A stretch of 64,000 nucleotides of DNA. Origin: Pleurotus djamor (taxonomy: Eukaryota > Basidiomycota > Agaricomycetes > Agaricales > Pleurotaceae). The DNA is taken from positions 123,887 to 187,886 of the forward strand of contig JAPEVF010000022.1 in NCBI GenBank assembly GCA_029747585.1. The letters are read 5' to 3'. The stretch's first letter is position 1. Every line of letters begins with the position of its first letter. A model generated the notes under the pieces. That model was not told the DNA's origin. It saw only the letters and a list, made by a program, of their open reading frames with translations, and made no database searches. The position numbers and the translations under genes are program-made. This document shows positions 23,301-34,207 of the stretch, piece after piece.

Positions 23301-23912
23301 TAGCAACCACTACGCTCATGGTGGCGCTGGTGCTCGTGAACTCGCGGAAGCAGTGATTGCTACTTGTGAAGCGGAATCTAACTTCAAGTTCCTCTACGAC
23401 TTAGACCTGCCTATTGAAGAGAAGATCGCCATAATCTGCAGAGAGATCTATGGTGCCGATGGCATTGAACTGAGCGAACTCGCAAAAAGCCAGATTGCCA
23501 CATATACCCGGCAAGGATACAGCAACCTACCCAGTACGTCCTTTCGTTGCTATTGTGATGAGCGCCAAGCTGACCGACTGTCTACTAGTCTGCATGGCTA
23601 AAACCCAATACTCATTCTCACATGACCCCAAGCTCAAGGGTGTCCCTACAGGTTAGTTAGCCATTGCCGTCCTATGACTCGCTATTCACCCTTTCTTCAG
23701 GTTTCACTGTTCCTATCCGAGCGGTGCGACTGACTGCCGGAGCTGGCTTCCTTTACCCACTGCTTGGCGACATGCAGACGATGCCTGGTCTTGGTACACG
23801 CCCGGGTAAGCTGACCCATTCTTCAACGTGAAACCTTTGCTCATCCATCTATCAAGGCTTTTGGGAAATCGGACTCGATCCCGAGACTGGACGTCCTGTC
23901 GGTCTCTTTTAA
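20337..23912 (+). CDS. ADE3: C1-tetrahydrofolate synthase (trifunctional)
   Basis: One polypeptide with methylene-THF dehydrogenase, methenyl-THF cyclohydrolase and formate-THF ligase activities, supplying one-carbon units for purine, thymidylate and fMet synthesis. Fourteen exons: 20337-20452, 20502-20840, 20895-21132, 21187-21298, 21348-21741, 21795-21978, 22032-22089, 22143-22192, 22244-22708, 22757-23175, 23229-23533, 23589-23651, 23701-23805, 23857-23912; 967 aa. Seen: the dehydrogenase/cyclohydrolase domain with [46 protein letters not shown] and [20 protein letters not shown]; then the ligase domain with P-loop TPLGEGKST (about 404-412), [40 protein letters not shown], and the end [11 protein letters not shown]. 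There are two in-frame starts, 20337 and 20400. The upstream 21 residues look like a mitochondrial presequence; starting at 20400 gives a 946 aa cytosolic-type form. Confidence 0.96.
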
Positions 23913-23980
23913 TTTTAGACTTATTGTTATTTCCTGGGTTTTATCCTTATTTCGAACTTCTATACACGTCAGGCAATAGC

Positions 23981-26270
23981 CTAATTTGAGCCAAACCTCT
24001 TCCTTCCTCCAGGCAAGCGAACTGTGCCTGCAACAGCTTCCTTGGGCCCCTTTGGCAGAGCTACCTTTCTGGTCGGTGCGAGTGACCCGCTCTCCCTATC
24101 CAAAGTAATGACGTTCAAAGAAGCATTGACCTCTCGCGCATAGGTGTTTCCAGCGGAATCAACATAGGTTAGCTGATTCTCACTGGTTCCATTCCCAGTA
24201 TTTCCGGTAGGCGCAATCGTGAAGAATCCCTCTAAACAAGGGCTATCAGCTTCACAGCACCGTGTCAACTTTTGCAACACCTACCAGCGAGTTGGTGTTC
24301 GTGGATAGTCGAGCTCAGGATGAATGGAGCCGGCGACAAGACCCGATCGTACGAGTGGTCGAAGTTGGATTTGACTACGAAGTGGATCAGGTTCCGTCGA
24401 ATACTCTCCAAGTACTCATGACTTACAGCTTCTACCATCGGGCGTAATATTCGTAATATTGATCCCAAGGGGGTATGAGAAGGTATCCACAACTGTCTTG
24501 CGACCATTGTGTGTGGACAGAACATTACCAGACGCGATTTGGAAGACATCCTGAGCACTCATCACACATCAGCAAGGCTTCAGGAACTCCTGGATTATGA
24601 AACGCACCTGTATGTTGAAGTTATTCTGGTAAGTCTGGACGTTGGAATAACTGAGGTCTTGGGAGACAACAACATGGCTCGTCTTTCCGCTGCCGCTAGT
24701 AACCTCCGCCTCAATGTGTATCTTCCTCGTTGCGGTGACGGTGATGCTGAGGTCACCATTGTCACGAGGGGTCGCGGTGTTGCTGACGACGGCGAAAGGG
24801 TCTGCGCTGTATGATGTGATTCGACCAGTCGAAGGCTTTCCAGAAGGATCCGTTACTACTTGGAGAAGGCCAGAGACAAACCAATTCTGAAGGGTCCCGC
24901 GATTGGGCTCGGCCGAAGCAACGTCAATTGTGAAGGTATGGGGTTTGCCGTCAGTGAGGATAGGGACGAATGGTGTTAGATCTAAGAAGTATGTTGGAAG
25001 ATCGAGTGCGCCATAGGAAGTGATGGGTCTCCATGCTGTTGGAACGATGCCACCGGTAAAAATAGTTGCGTAAGGGAAAGCAACGCCAGCAACCTGTCCA
25101 TCGACGAGCAACCTGACTTCTCTGAATGGTCCTTGGCCCAAAGCAAAACCATCAGGAAGATCTCCCAAGAATTGATTTGGCACATTGAAGTACTGTCGAA
25201 GAGTCAATCGTTAGTGGTGACGTAGCGAGATGTTTGCTTGTGTGAAGAGGCAATGTTCACCCAGAATTCCTCGTTTCCGTTCCCAGACGCATACAGCTCT
25301 GCATAAATCTCAACAGCATTTTGAGGCACAGTGACGTTGATCTATGTGACTAGAATGAATGCTGCGACGAAAAATTTCAACCTGTAGAACTCACGGAAAA
25401 GCCAGGTGGAACGGATGCATCGTTTCCTGTGTCATTTGCAAACGTTGACAGAGGCAAGATCGTATCTGCCTTCTTTGCAGGAGGGTGTGCAGGTGAAGCA
25501 GCGTGGAACGTCGCATGGAGTGTGGCTTGAGAGGATTCAGAAAGCTGGATAATGGTGCAGAAGTTCGAACGTACTGGAATAGATACCATCAAGTCCGGTC
25601 TGTATCAAGTTATCTAACTGTAGAATGAAAGTGCCGTTTTTCGCAAACAGAGGTGTATAACGGGTCACATCCTTGACGTATGTCCAAATGATTCCATCTC
25701 CACGAGTAGGTTCCGGGGTAGACGTTCGCCAAACTGCCACGCTGAACTGAGTTACGTTTCCTTGAATGCTGGATATGCACGCACTTTCGACATTCTGGAA
25801 TGTGAATATGCCCAACCGGTCGAACTGGGTTCCATTGGAGGTCACAGTAAAGTTAAGAGTGATCCCAGCCCAGGAACCGATTTCCCCACAGTCCGTGGGA
25901 GGCCTATGACAACCAAGTCATTCCTATGAAGATTCTTCGGGATAGTACGAAGGATCCTCACGTATAACTGACTATTTCGGATCTGCATGGCGTTTGGCGT
26001 AAGTGATGACCATGGACCGCCGGTTTAAACATCAGAATGCACTTACAGCCCAAAAGAAAAGGCAAAGTCCCGTCTGGAAGAACCGTAGGCAGTGTGGCCG
26101 CAAGTACTAGTTTCTTGATGCTTGACTTACTGGAGTATCTGGATAGTGCAGGTTTTTGTATCACTCGGGACAGGTGGAGGTTGAGCAACTTGAAAGTCGA
26201 CGAGGACAGTAGCATCTGATAGCAACGCCCACAACAGGCTCGGCAGAAAGAGGATTGCCTGGATGAACAT
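23981..26270 (-). CDS. Secreted PNGase A-family peptide N-glycanase, copy A
   Basis: Peptide-N4-(N-acetyl-beta-glucosaminyl)asparagine amidase A family; the plant relative removes N-glycans from glycopeptides, and the role in fungi is open. Eleven exons: 26270-26131, 26073-26047, 25982-25962, 25903-25785, 25733-25575, 25525-25395, 25341-25261, 25192-24608, 24550-24427, 24374-24285, 24231-23981; 575 aa. Seen: a signal peptide (MFIQAILFLPSLLWALLS), TPPTDCGEIGSWAGI, SNGTQFDRLGIFTF, IWRTSTPEPTRGDGIIWTYVKDVT, FILQLDNLIQTGLDGIYS, NDTGNDASVPPGF, YFNVPNQFLGDLP, GPFREVRLLVDGQVAGVAFPYATIFTGGI, YGALDLPTYFLDLTPFVP and DVASAE, all typical of the family. The C-terminus extends about 34 residues past the end of copy B, ending in a basic, Gly-rich tail. 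It is tandem to copy B (26603-28826), also on the minus strand. Confidence 0.9.
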
Positions 26271-26602
26271 CTGGTGAAAGTACTCCTGGGATAAGGGGAG
26301 CTGCTGGAGCGTCAAAGCAGCCAGCCAACGCATCTCGCTTTATATGCGAAAGAGGAAGAAAAGGTGAGAATTTCTAAGGAAACCATGTGAAGAAGAACTA
26401 GCCTCGCGAGTCTCCGTGTGCACTTCGAAGCCGATAAGATGGGGATGCGCAAGACCCACGTCAAATAACGAATGTAGTACTATTTTGTGAACAGATGTGG
26501 CGTGCAGTTCGTGATGAAGCAGGAAGTAAATACAAAATGGCCGAAAGTACGATCAAGACGTCATCAATCCAAAGGTTACATCATTGGCTAAGTGCGAAAT
26601 GT
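26271..26602. other. Intergenic between the PNGase A copies
   Basis: 332 bp holding the promoter of copy A and the 3' UTR of copy B. No repeat of the flanking genes and no mobile-element remnant was noticed. Confidence 0.4.
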
Positions 26603-28826
26603 CTAAGGCGCCAAAGATCCTCCAACGCGATCCAAGGTGATATTGTTGAACGCCGCCTTGACCTGGCGAGTATAGGTATTCCCTTTTCCATCTACGTAAG
26701 AGAAGGCATTATCGTTTGTTCCATTTCCAAAATTTCCGGTGGGTGCGCGATTGTAAAACCCGGCTATTTGATTGGAGAGAATTGAGTGATTGAAAGCAAG
26801 TGGATGCAATATGCATTGCACTCACCGCCGCTCTGACGAGAATTGATGTTTGAGCTGATCAGAAAGGGATGTGGAGTCAGCACCCTCTTGTAGGTGTGAT
26901 CAATCGAGAAGTTCCCTGGAGAGCCCGGTAAGAATGATAGCAGCTCATCTAGCTACGGGCAGCATACAGTGTTGAAGGTCAGGTGTCAGGTATTTGAAGT
27001 CGATGTTCAAGGGATAAGAAAAGACATCGTTGACAACAGGGCGAGCGTTGTGAAGTGATACACTTTTCCCGCTGGAAGTTTGCCTAAGGGTCTTCGAGGA
27101 GTCAATACGAGCGCACGAGCGAGGAGCATCTTACTGCATACCTGAACTGTACCATTCTCGCGATACACCTGAGCATTCGTGTACTCGAGGTTCTGAGACC
27201 ACTGCACGCGCACCGTCTTTCCACTTCCACTGCTTATGACACTCTCAACGTGTAGCTTCCGAGTGGCCTTGACGTTGAAGTCGACAGAACCCTCACCTTC
27301 TATCCGGCCTTCTACAGAGGATCGCGCAAAAGGCTCGGCAGAATACGACAGCACTTTGCCTTTCGTAGGTCTTGACGATGCGTCGGTAACAATTTGTAGA
27401 TTGCCAGAGACATACCAGTTTTGCTCAATGGCATGATCCTGTTCGGCGGAAGCAACATCGATTGTGATGTTATGGGGTAGACCATCGACGAGGAGAGGAA
27501 CGAATGGAGTGACATCAATGAAATAAGTGGGTAAATCCAGTGCGCCGTAGGCAGCGATTGGCCTAAGGAATTCAATCAAAGATTAGTATTTTGGACGTTC
27601 GGTTCGAGAGAGGACTGACCTCCAAACAGAGGGAACAAAGCCGCCAGTGAAGATGATGGCGTAGGGGAATGCAATCCCAGCGACACGGTCGTCTATGAGG
27701 AGGCGCACTTCACGAAAGGGGCCATTCCCAGAGGTGATATCAGGAGGTATGCTTGGAAAAAATTGATTGGGTACGTTGAAGTACTTGATAACAAACCTCC
27801 ATTAAACGCGGAAATAGACAAGGGCGAAATTGACTCAACCCATGATTCTTCCAGTCCGTTTCCAGAAGCAAATAATTCCGCAAAAACCTTAACAGTGTTC
27901 CTTGGGAATATGGCGTTGATCTATAAACATGAAGTCATTCGTATCTGGAAAGAGGTTCATGGAGTCCGGTCGAGAAAACTCACTGAAAACCCTGGGGGTA
28001 CGGACGCATCGTTGCCTGTGTCGTTCAACCTTGTTGATAGAGGTATGATTGAGTGAGCCTGCTCCGCTGGAGGACTTCGAGAAGACGAAGCATAGAATGT
28101 GGCGTGTAGTGTAGCTACGGGAATGAGTAAAGAGTCTGCACTTGGTTCATGTACTTACTAGAATAAATTCCGTCCAGCCCAGGTTGGATCAAGTTGTCGA
28201 GTTGAAGTATCAACGGTCCAGGCTCCTTGAACAGCGGTGTGTAGTGGGTAACATCCTTAATATAGGTCCAAACGATCCCGTCACCTCGAGTTGGCTCCGG
28301 GGTTGACGTTCGCCATACTGAAAGGAAGCTTAGCAATAGAACGGAGCACGTTATGGAGGACGTCATTTACTTTCGACGTTCTTGAATGTGAATATACCAA
28401 GTCGGTCGAACTGAGTTCCATTCGAAGTGACCGTGAAGTTTAAAGATATAGCCGACCAAGTTCCAGGGCGTCCACAGTCAGTAGGAGGTCTGATTTATGG
28501 CCAAACATCAAGGTGGCACACTATAATAGAAGGTCAATCATACACTAGTTGAACAACTTCTGCTCTGGGGTAGGAAAAGAATTGAGCGATGCGTTCAATC
28601 ACTTGCAAAGGCGAGCTTACAGGCCGAAAGAGAATGCGAAGTCTCGTCTAAGGACTACTGCGTAAATGCTCGACGATGTAAAAATGAATGTAGCGTACTG
28701 CAGAACCTTGATAGTGCAAGACTTGACATTTTTCGGGATGAGGACGGGTTGCGTGACCTGGAAGTTCCGAAGGACATCGGCCAAGCTTGAGGTTAGCAGA
28801 AGTGATATGAACAGGAAGATAAGCAT
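26603..28826 (-). CDS. Secreted PNGase A-family peptide N-glycanase, copy B
   Basis: Paralogue of copy A. Twelve exons: 28826-28699, 28647-28621, 28564-28544, 28489-28371, 28317-28159, 28114-27984, 27920-27840, 27783-27620, 27562-27142, 27091-26968, 26925-26826, 26763-26603; 541 aa. It has a signal peptide (MLIFLFISLLLTSSLA), then VPPTDCGRPGTWSAI, SNGTQFDRLGIFTFKNVEIWRTSTPEPTRGDG, LDNLIQPGLDGIYS, NDTGNDASVPPGF, YFNVPNQFFPSIP, GPFREVRLL, YGALDLPTYFIDVTPFVP, DVASAEQ and AGFYNRAPTGNFGNGT. Nine internal coding segments have exactly the same length as in copy A; the only structural change is one extra intron (27563-27619) splitting the 585-nt segment. The C-terminus stops at GGSLAP, shorter than in copy A. 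Intron 28115-28158 is only 44 nt. Confidence 0.9.
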
Positions 28827-29161
28827 GGTGCACGGGATTGAGCTGGCAGATCGAGGTCGATCTATTTAACCATTTGAGCAGCGTGGGCATGCATCAGAGT
28901 GACCACGAGAGGTCGGTAAAGAAGTCGAAGGATGCACGAGGAGTCTAGGATGTGGTTCAACATGGCGTAGCTTGAGTGGAGGTACGCGCTATTTTTGGGC
29001 ATCGAATGATTATTATCTGGGAATGTAACGGGAAAATACATAAAACGGTATAACGAATGCGAAATTGACCTGCCAGAACGCCTTTCTACCAAGAAATGCC
29101 TGCTTCCCGAGAAAACAACGGAGTGGCGACGACGAAGGCTACCGATATCCCGGAGAGACGA
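28827..29161. other. Intergenic, PNGase copy B / Pmp3-like gene
   Basis: 335 bp with the promoter of PNGase copy B and the 3' UTR of the next minus-strand gene. Nothing further was recognised. Confidence 0.4.
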
Positions 29162-30172
29162 TCAGAACTGATGGTTGAATACAGTTTCATCAGGAGTCTG
29201 CCCGTTTTCTTTGGGCTGTGGTGTGTTGCCCGACTTCTGAGGGCGATCACCGTAGAGACCACCTTCTGCGTCCTCAGGAAACTCTGTGGTCGAATCGGCG
29301 GAGTAAGTGCTTCCTGTTCCTTCGACGGTAGATGATCTTCGTTTCTTCTTCGATTTCTTGCGCTTGGAGCTCCGTTCCTCTGATAAAGAGTATGCATCCT
29401 CTGTCCTCGCCCACCTATCCTTCTTTTCCTTCTTCTTCTTGCTCTTCTTTTTGGTCAATTCGACCTCGGATTCTTCAAAGTTGGTGGGATAATGCCAGCG
29501 ACGAGATGAAGACGAGTTTGCGTCTGCATTGTAGTATGTTTCATCCTCTGGCCGCCACAAATCACCGTTCGGTTGCCTTCGACGTTGGGAATCACCGGAG
29601 AGACTGGTACTGGATCCAGCGACTTCGCCTTCTTCATATGGACGACCTTCTAATGTAGACTCCGGAAGACGATCATTGTATCGGTTGGCCCACTGAGACT
29701 TGCGTTCCTTGCGCTTGATCTCGGAGGTGTCCACAAGACCGTAGCGTTGAGCCCACTTGGGAGTCCGTGCGTGATTCTTGTTGTTTCGGATGTTCTGGAA
29801 TGAAGAGAGGTCAAGAGGCAAGTTCAATGACTCGAATCGAGAGAAGGTCTACCTGAATGTAAAAGTTGTGACCATGACCTGGTAGCAGAGCATGAGAGCT
29901 GTGGAAGAACCGACGGCGGTGATTGGGTAAGCACTTACCAGGGATGTAACCACATAAGGTCAAGACTAAGTTCAACCAAAAGTCCTTGCCTATGCCAAAC
30001 CTCGCGGCGACGGCTGTTGAGGAGGACATCAGCGCAGGCAGAGACAGCGCATCAGCTGTGACGCACCCAGCGGTGGAAAAAGAGCCCCAAAGATGAAGAG
30101 GACGACCGCATAGCCATGATGGCGCTTCGGTTTCAAGTCGACTTTGGTGGAGTCGACGTAAGGGGTGCTCAT
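29162..30172 (-). CDS. Pmp3/UPF0057-family membrane protein with long charged tail
   Basis: Four exons: 30172-30067, 30013-29939, 29878-29853, 29794-29162; 279 aa. The first 70 residues form a Pmp3-type domain with two hydrophobic segments: YAVVLFIFGALFPPLAVAARFGIGKDFWLNLVLTLCGYIPGHGHNFYIQ. Classical Pmp3 proteins are about 55 residues, act in the plasma membrane and affect membrane potential and salt tolerance; longer fungal relatives (the SNA3/SNA4 type) have tails. Here a 210-residue hydrophilic tail follows, with RKERKSQWANRYNDRLPE, a Lys run (KKKSKKKKEKKDRWAR), a second basic block (KRKKSKKKRR), and an acidic/Ser end. The last exon encodes the whole tail. Exon 3 is 26 nt. The start at 30172 gives the normal N-terminus. 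Confidence 0.85.
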
Positions 30173-30496
30173 TGCGGGAGACGACGAGCAAGATGACCGT
30201 CGAGGAGGAGGAGCATATGAAAGAGAGACCGAATGGGCGCTTGCGCGGGGCTTGGCCAGGTTTGCCTAATCCGGCTAGGGTATACTTTCATCTCTCTCAA
30301 CAACCACCAGCAGCCTCCATCCTTTGCGCGTCCAGCCCCAGCTGGCAAAGCTCTCGGAGTCGCCAGGCTCTCAGAGTCCTTCACGTGCGCCACCGCAACC
30401 CCCTTCACCTATCTCACCTCGGATCATCCACCATTGCTTTCAACCTCGATCACATTGCACCCATATCTTACCCTGCTTCAAGCCTGCCACTCTGCT
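30173..30496. promoter_or_regulatory. Divergent intergenic region, Pmp3-like / C2H2 factor
   Basis: 324 bp between head-to-head starts. The reading frame of the C2H2 gene is open upstream of 30497 back to 30233, but the first ATG in it is 30497, so this is taken as 5' UTR. Confidence 0.4.
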
Positions 30497-32421
30497 ATGA
30501 ATCATGAACATGAACCCGAAGAGCAACTTCTAGACCTCTCCGACGTCGTTCATGACGAAACTATCGACGACAACGACGATGGCGACGACGCAGTTCGCAT
30601 ATCTCCATCCCGCTCACCGTCTCGCTCATCTCCTCCAGCGACTTTCGCCTCACCCTCCACGTCCCCCGTAATTCATGATGCTTTCAACGGCGATAACTTT
30701 TCTGTAGAGGTCTTGGAGCGGGAAATCGCGACACTCTTGAACCAAAACGCCTCAGCTGCGTCTGCAGCCTTGCTAAGTGCAGCTGCTCAGCAAGGACATA
30801 CTAGTTTCGAGAATGGGGCTGGGAGAGAGTCAGCACCGAGTGCCCTCGCTAATCTCGGCATAAATATCGGCAACCTTGCCGCAATGCTTCAAGCAGCTCA
30901 GACCCAGGCCGCCCAGTCCGAGCGCGTTGAGCAAGATCTTTCCGCCAAAGACTCGGAATATGCCTCGCGGCCCCAGCACACCCGTCACGTAGACGAAGCC
31001 CCGAAGCCTACACGCCTGGCACCAGCATTCCATTCACTCACTGCACAGGAGCCTTCGACAGCAACGAATAACGCGAACGTATCTGACAATTCAGAGTATC
31101 TTTATTCGGACGGCGCAGACGACGAAAGCGAGGTTGAGACCAACCGTAAGTTGAGGACGCGGCACTCAGAAACATCAATGCGTTCTCAGAGTCCGGGTCC
31201 TCAGAGCGGTGTCCAAGCTACCGAAGCAGAACTGCCTGACATCAATGACATCTTCCAACTCCCGGCTCCTTTTGCTTCGGATTCCCAAACACCTGAATCA
31301 CCAATTGTACCTCATAACCAACCCTCTCACACACCTCCACCGTCATCACCTTCTCCGAATCATGCCGTCTTATCACCTTCCAACAAATCTGTCGAGCCTA
31401 TCGCCTCAACGTCCAGTCTTCCATCTCCATCCGTCTCCCCATCCTCCAAGAAATCTCGCAAGAAAAAGGGGAAAGGACCCGTCTCTCACTCCCATGCCTG
31501 TGACTTCGAGGACTGCGGGAAGACTTTCACCCGCCGAAGTGATTTAGCCCGCCACACACGCATTCATACTGGGGAGCGACCTTTCCTATGCTCGCATGAC
31601 GGGTGTGGCAAGTCATTCATCCAGGTACCGTGCACCGAATAAGTATGATTGTTTGACTTACTGAACCTGTTTAGCGTTCAGCACTACACGTGCACTCGCG
31701 AGTGCACACAGGAGAAAAGCCCCATTGTTGCGAATATCCAGGATGCGGTAGTATGTTTGGTGACTCGAGTAGTCTAGCGCGCCATCGCAGAACCCACACT
31801 GGTAAACGGCCTTATAAATGCGAAGATATTTCTTGCGAAAAGACTTTTACTCGGCGTACAACCCTGACTCAACATATGCGAACCCATGATCCTAACTGGG
31901 CACCGGATCCTAATCAGTAGGTCATTGCTCTTGTTTTATCTCCTCAGACTGACCCAACGCCGATATCTAGCTTCAAGCCCAAAAGGCGTAAAATGGCTGA
32001 CGATGCCCATGAAATCGAGGAATCTGTGCGGACAATCTCAGCGCTCTTGCAACCTGGCGAAGAAGTCTCAAGAGAACCGCTGGAGGCTCGTGTTGCGAGC
32101 ATCAGCGCTGAGATCGCGGCCGCTCTCGCGCAAGCTCACGCAAGGGAATATCATGATGAAGACGAATACGAGGACGAAGAGGACGACGAGATATTCGGCT
32201 CTGGCCAAGAGATGGGTGGCTCTGAAACTATCGGACCCAACACCAGCGGAATCCGTGACCTAGACCACGACAGGCCGCGGCGAATAGAGAGTCCCCGGAC
32301 CATCCAAGCCGGTTTGCTACTTGGAGACGATGATGATGACAGCGACGCATTTCCTATTCCCCTCAGAACGCGCAAAGGCAAGGATAGTATACCCATGATT
32401 GGGAACAAACGCAAGCGATGA
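30497..32421 (+). CDS. C2H2 zinc-finger transcription factor
   Basis: Three exons: 30497-31624, 31675-31916, 31971-32421; 606 aa. A long acidic, Ser/Pro-rich N-terminal half ([24 protein letters not shown]) precedes four tandem C2H2 fingers around residues 330-450: [69 protein letters not shown] and [23 protein letters not shown], joined by linkers HTGERPF, HTGEKPH and HTGKRPY. A basic nuclear signal FKPKRRKM follows, and the C-terminus is acidic with a final basic NKRKR. The fingers predict sequence-specific DNA binding; the target is unknown. The first intron cuts between fingertip and recognition helix of finger 2. Confidence 0.9.
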
Positions 32422-32689
32422 CATACCAATACGCCGGCCCTTGTACAATATCAGTAGCCTATCATACGAAATAAAACGTCTGACGGATAACGCCCGGCCC
32501 GCCCCAATCAAGTCCCACATGAAATGGGGCCCCTAACGGTAAGGTATCTCCTACCATTTGAGTCGAGTGGACTGACGACACGGAACAAGACACTCCTTCC
32601 GTTGCCCGAATCTTCCCGTTAACAGTATTTATTAGATTATTTGTGCCGATTCGATAACCCCCTTCCCTTGTATACTCCTTCCCTCCTTC

Positions 32690-34060
32690 ATGGCCTCAGT
32701 TACCGAAACAGAACCTCCCAGTGTTGATCTCATCACACTTACACGGTATGGATCTCATCTACTTAAAGTTGTCGATTGATCACTCACAAATGGCCGTGAT
32801 AGTCATGTCTTGCATGACCAGATGCGACTGGGCCCGGCTGCCACTGGCGACTTGACACTTCTATTAACCGCTATTCAAGTGACCTCCAAGTTTATCGCGA
32901 CAAACGTACGGAAGGCTCGCTTAATCAACCTGTGCGTTCTTCATCCAATCTCCCTGCGGAACATCCTCTAACTCTCTATGACCTTATCAGTGTGGGTCTC
33001 GCAGGCGAGACCAATGTACAGGGCGAAGAGCAGAAGAAGCTCGATGTTCTATCCAATGATATCATGGTCAATGCTCTACGCGCATCCGGCAAGACGGCAG
33101 TCCTGGTATCCGAGGAACTCGACGACGCTATCATCATCGAGGAGAAAAATAGGGGAAAATACTGTGTAGTCTTCGATCCCTTGGACGGTAGCAGCAACAT
33201 CGATGCCGGTGTGAATATCGGGACGATATTTGGGATCTACAGGATTGTGCGTGCTCCGCCGCCCCTCTCACGCGTCTTTCGGTGTTGAAAGCTTCTTAGC
33301 GGCCTGACTCGCCTGGAACGATCGAGGATGTTCTGAGGCCTGGCACAGAGATGGTCGCTGCTGGGTATACCATGTAAGCATCGCGTCCTGCACTCGTCGT
33401 TCTTGTTTTACTCATAAGCTACCATCAGGTACGGATCTTCCGCCAATCTTGTCCTTTCAACTGGATCAGGTGTCAATGGCTACACCCTCGACAACGCCCT
33501 CGGCGAATTCATACTTACCCATCCTGATGTACGTACTTTGACGCGTTATGTCGCCTGTCCTAACTCGATGCTCTCATAGATCAAGATACCCCCGCGAGGC
33601 AAGATATACTCGTTTAATGAAGGCAATTCCATGTATTTCCACCAACCAGTGATCAACTATTTGAACTCTATCAAATATCCCAAAGCACCCAAGTCACCCT
33701 ACAGCGCACGATATATCGGTTCTATGGTCGCGGATGTACATCGAACTCTCCTCTATGGTGGTATCTTTGGTTATCCAGACGACAAGAAGAGCAAGCATGG
33801 GAAGCTAAGGCTCTTATATGAGGCCTTCCCAATGGCTTTCTTGACTGAACAAGTGAGTCCCTTCCATCATAGCTTGTATCGAAACTAAGCACAGTACCAT
33901 CTAGGCTGGAGGTATTGCAACCACGGGCACGAAGCGAATCTTGGATATTTTACCTACTTCTATCCACGAAAGATGCCCTGTGTTCCTCGGCAGTAAAGAC
34001 GATGTTACAGACTTGATGAAGTTCTATCAGGATTGGAAGGGGGATTCTTCAGAGTCATAA
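32690..34060 (+). CDS. FBP1: Fructose-1,6-bisphosphatase
   Basis: Gluconeogenic enzyme that hydrolyses fructose 1,6-bisphosphate to fructose 6-phosphate. Seven exons: 32690-32745, 32803-32931, 32991-33246, 33300-33373, 33429-33528, 33580-33852, 33905-34060; 347 aa, the usual size. Seen: [24 protein letters not shown], the metal/phosphate site [92 protein letters not shown] and the end region [20 protein letters not shown]. No RRXS site of the yeast N-terminal kind (PKA/degradation signal) is evident in the short N-terminus. Confidence 0.97.
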
Positions 34061-34207
34061 TATAATGTAGAATATTTTGCCATTCAATGGATCAACGGAA
34101 GCTTTGTCGATTCGGATATCCCTTTAGACGCCGGTTAGACGCGCCACTTCTCAATCCATCCACACCGACGGTCAGGGTGAAGTCACAAACTACATCCACT
34201 ATCCACA

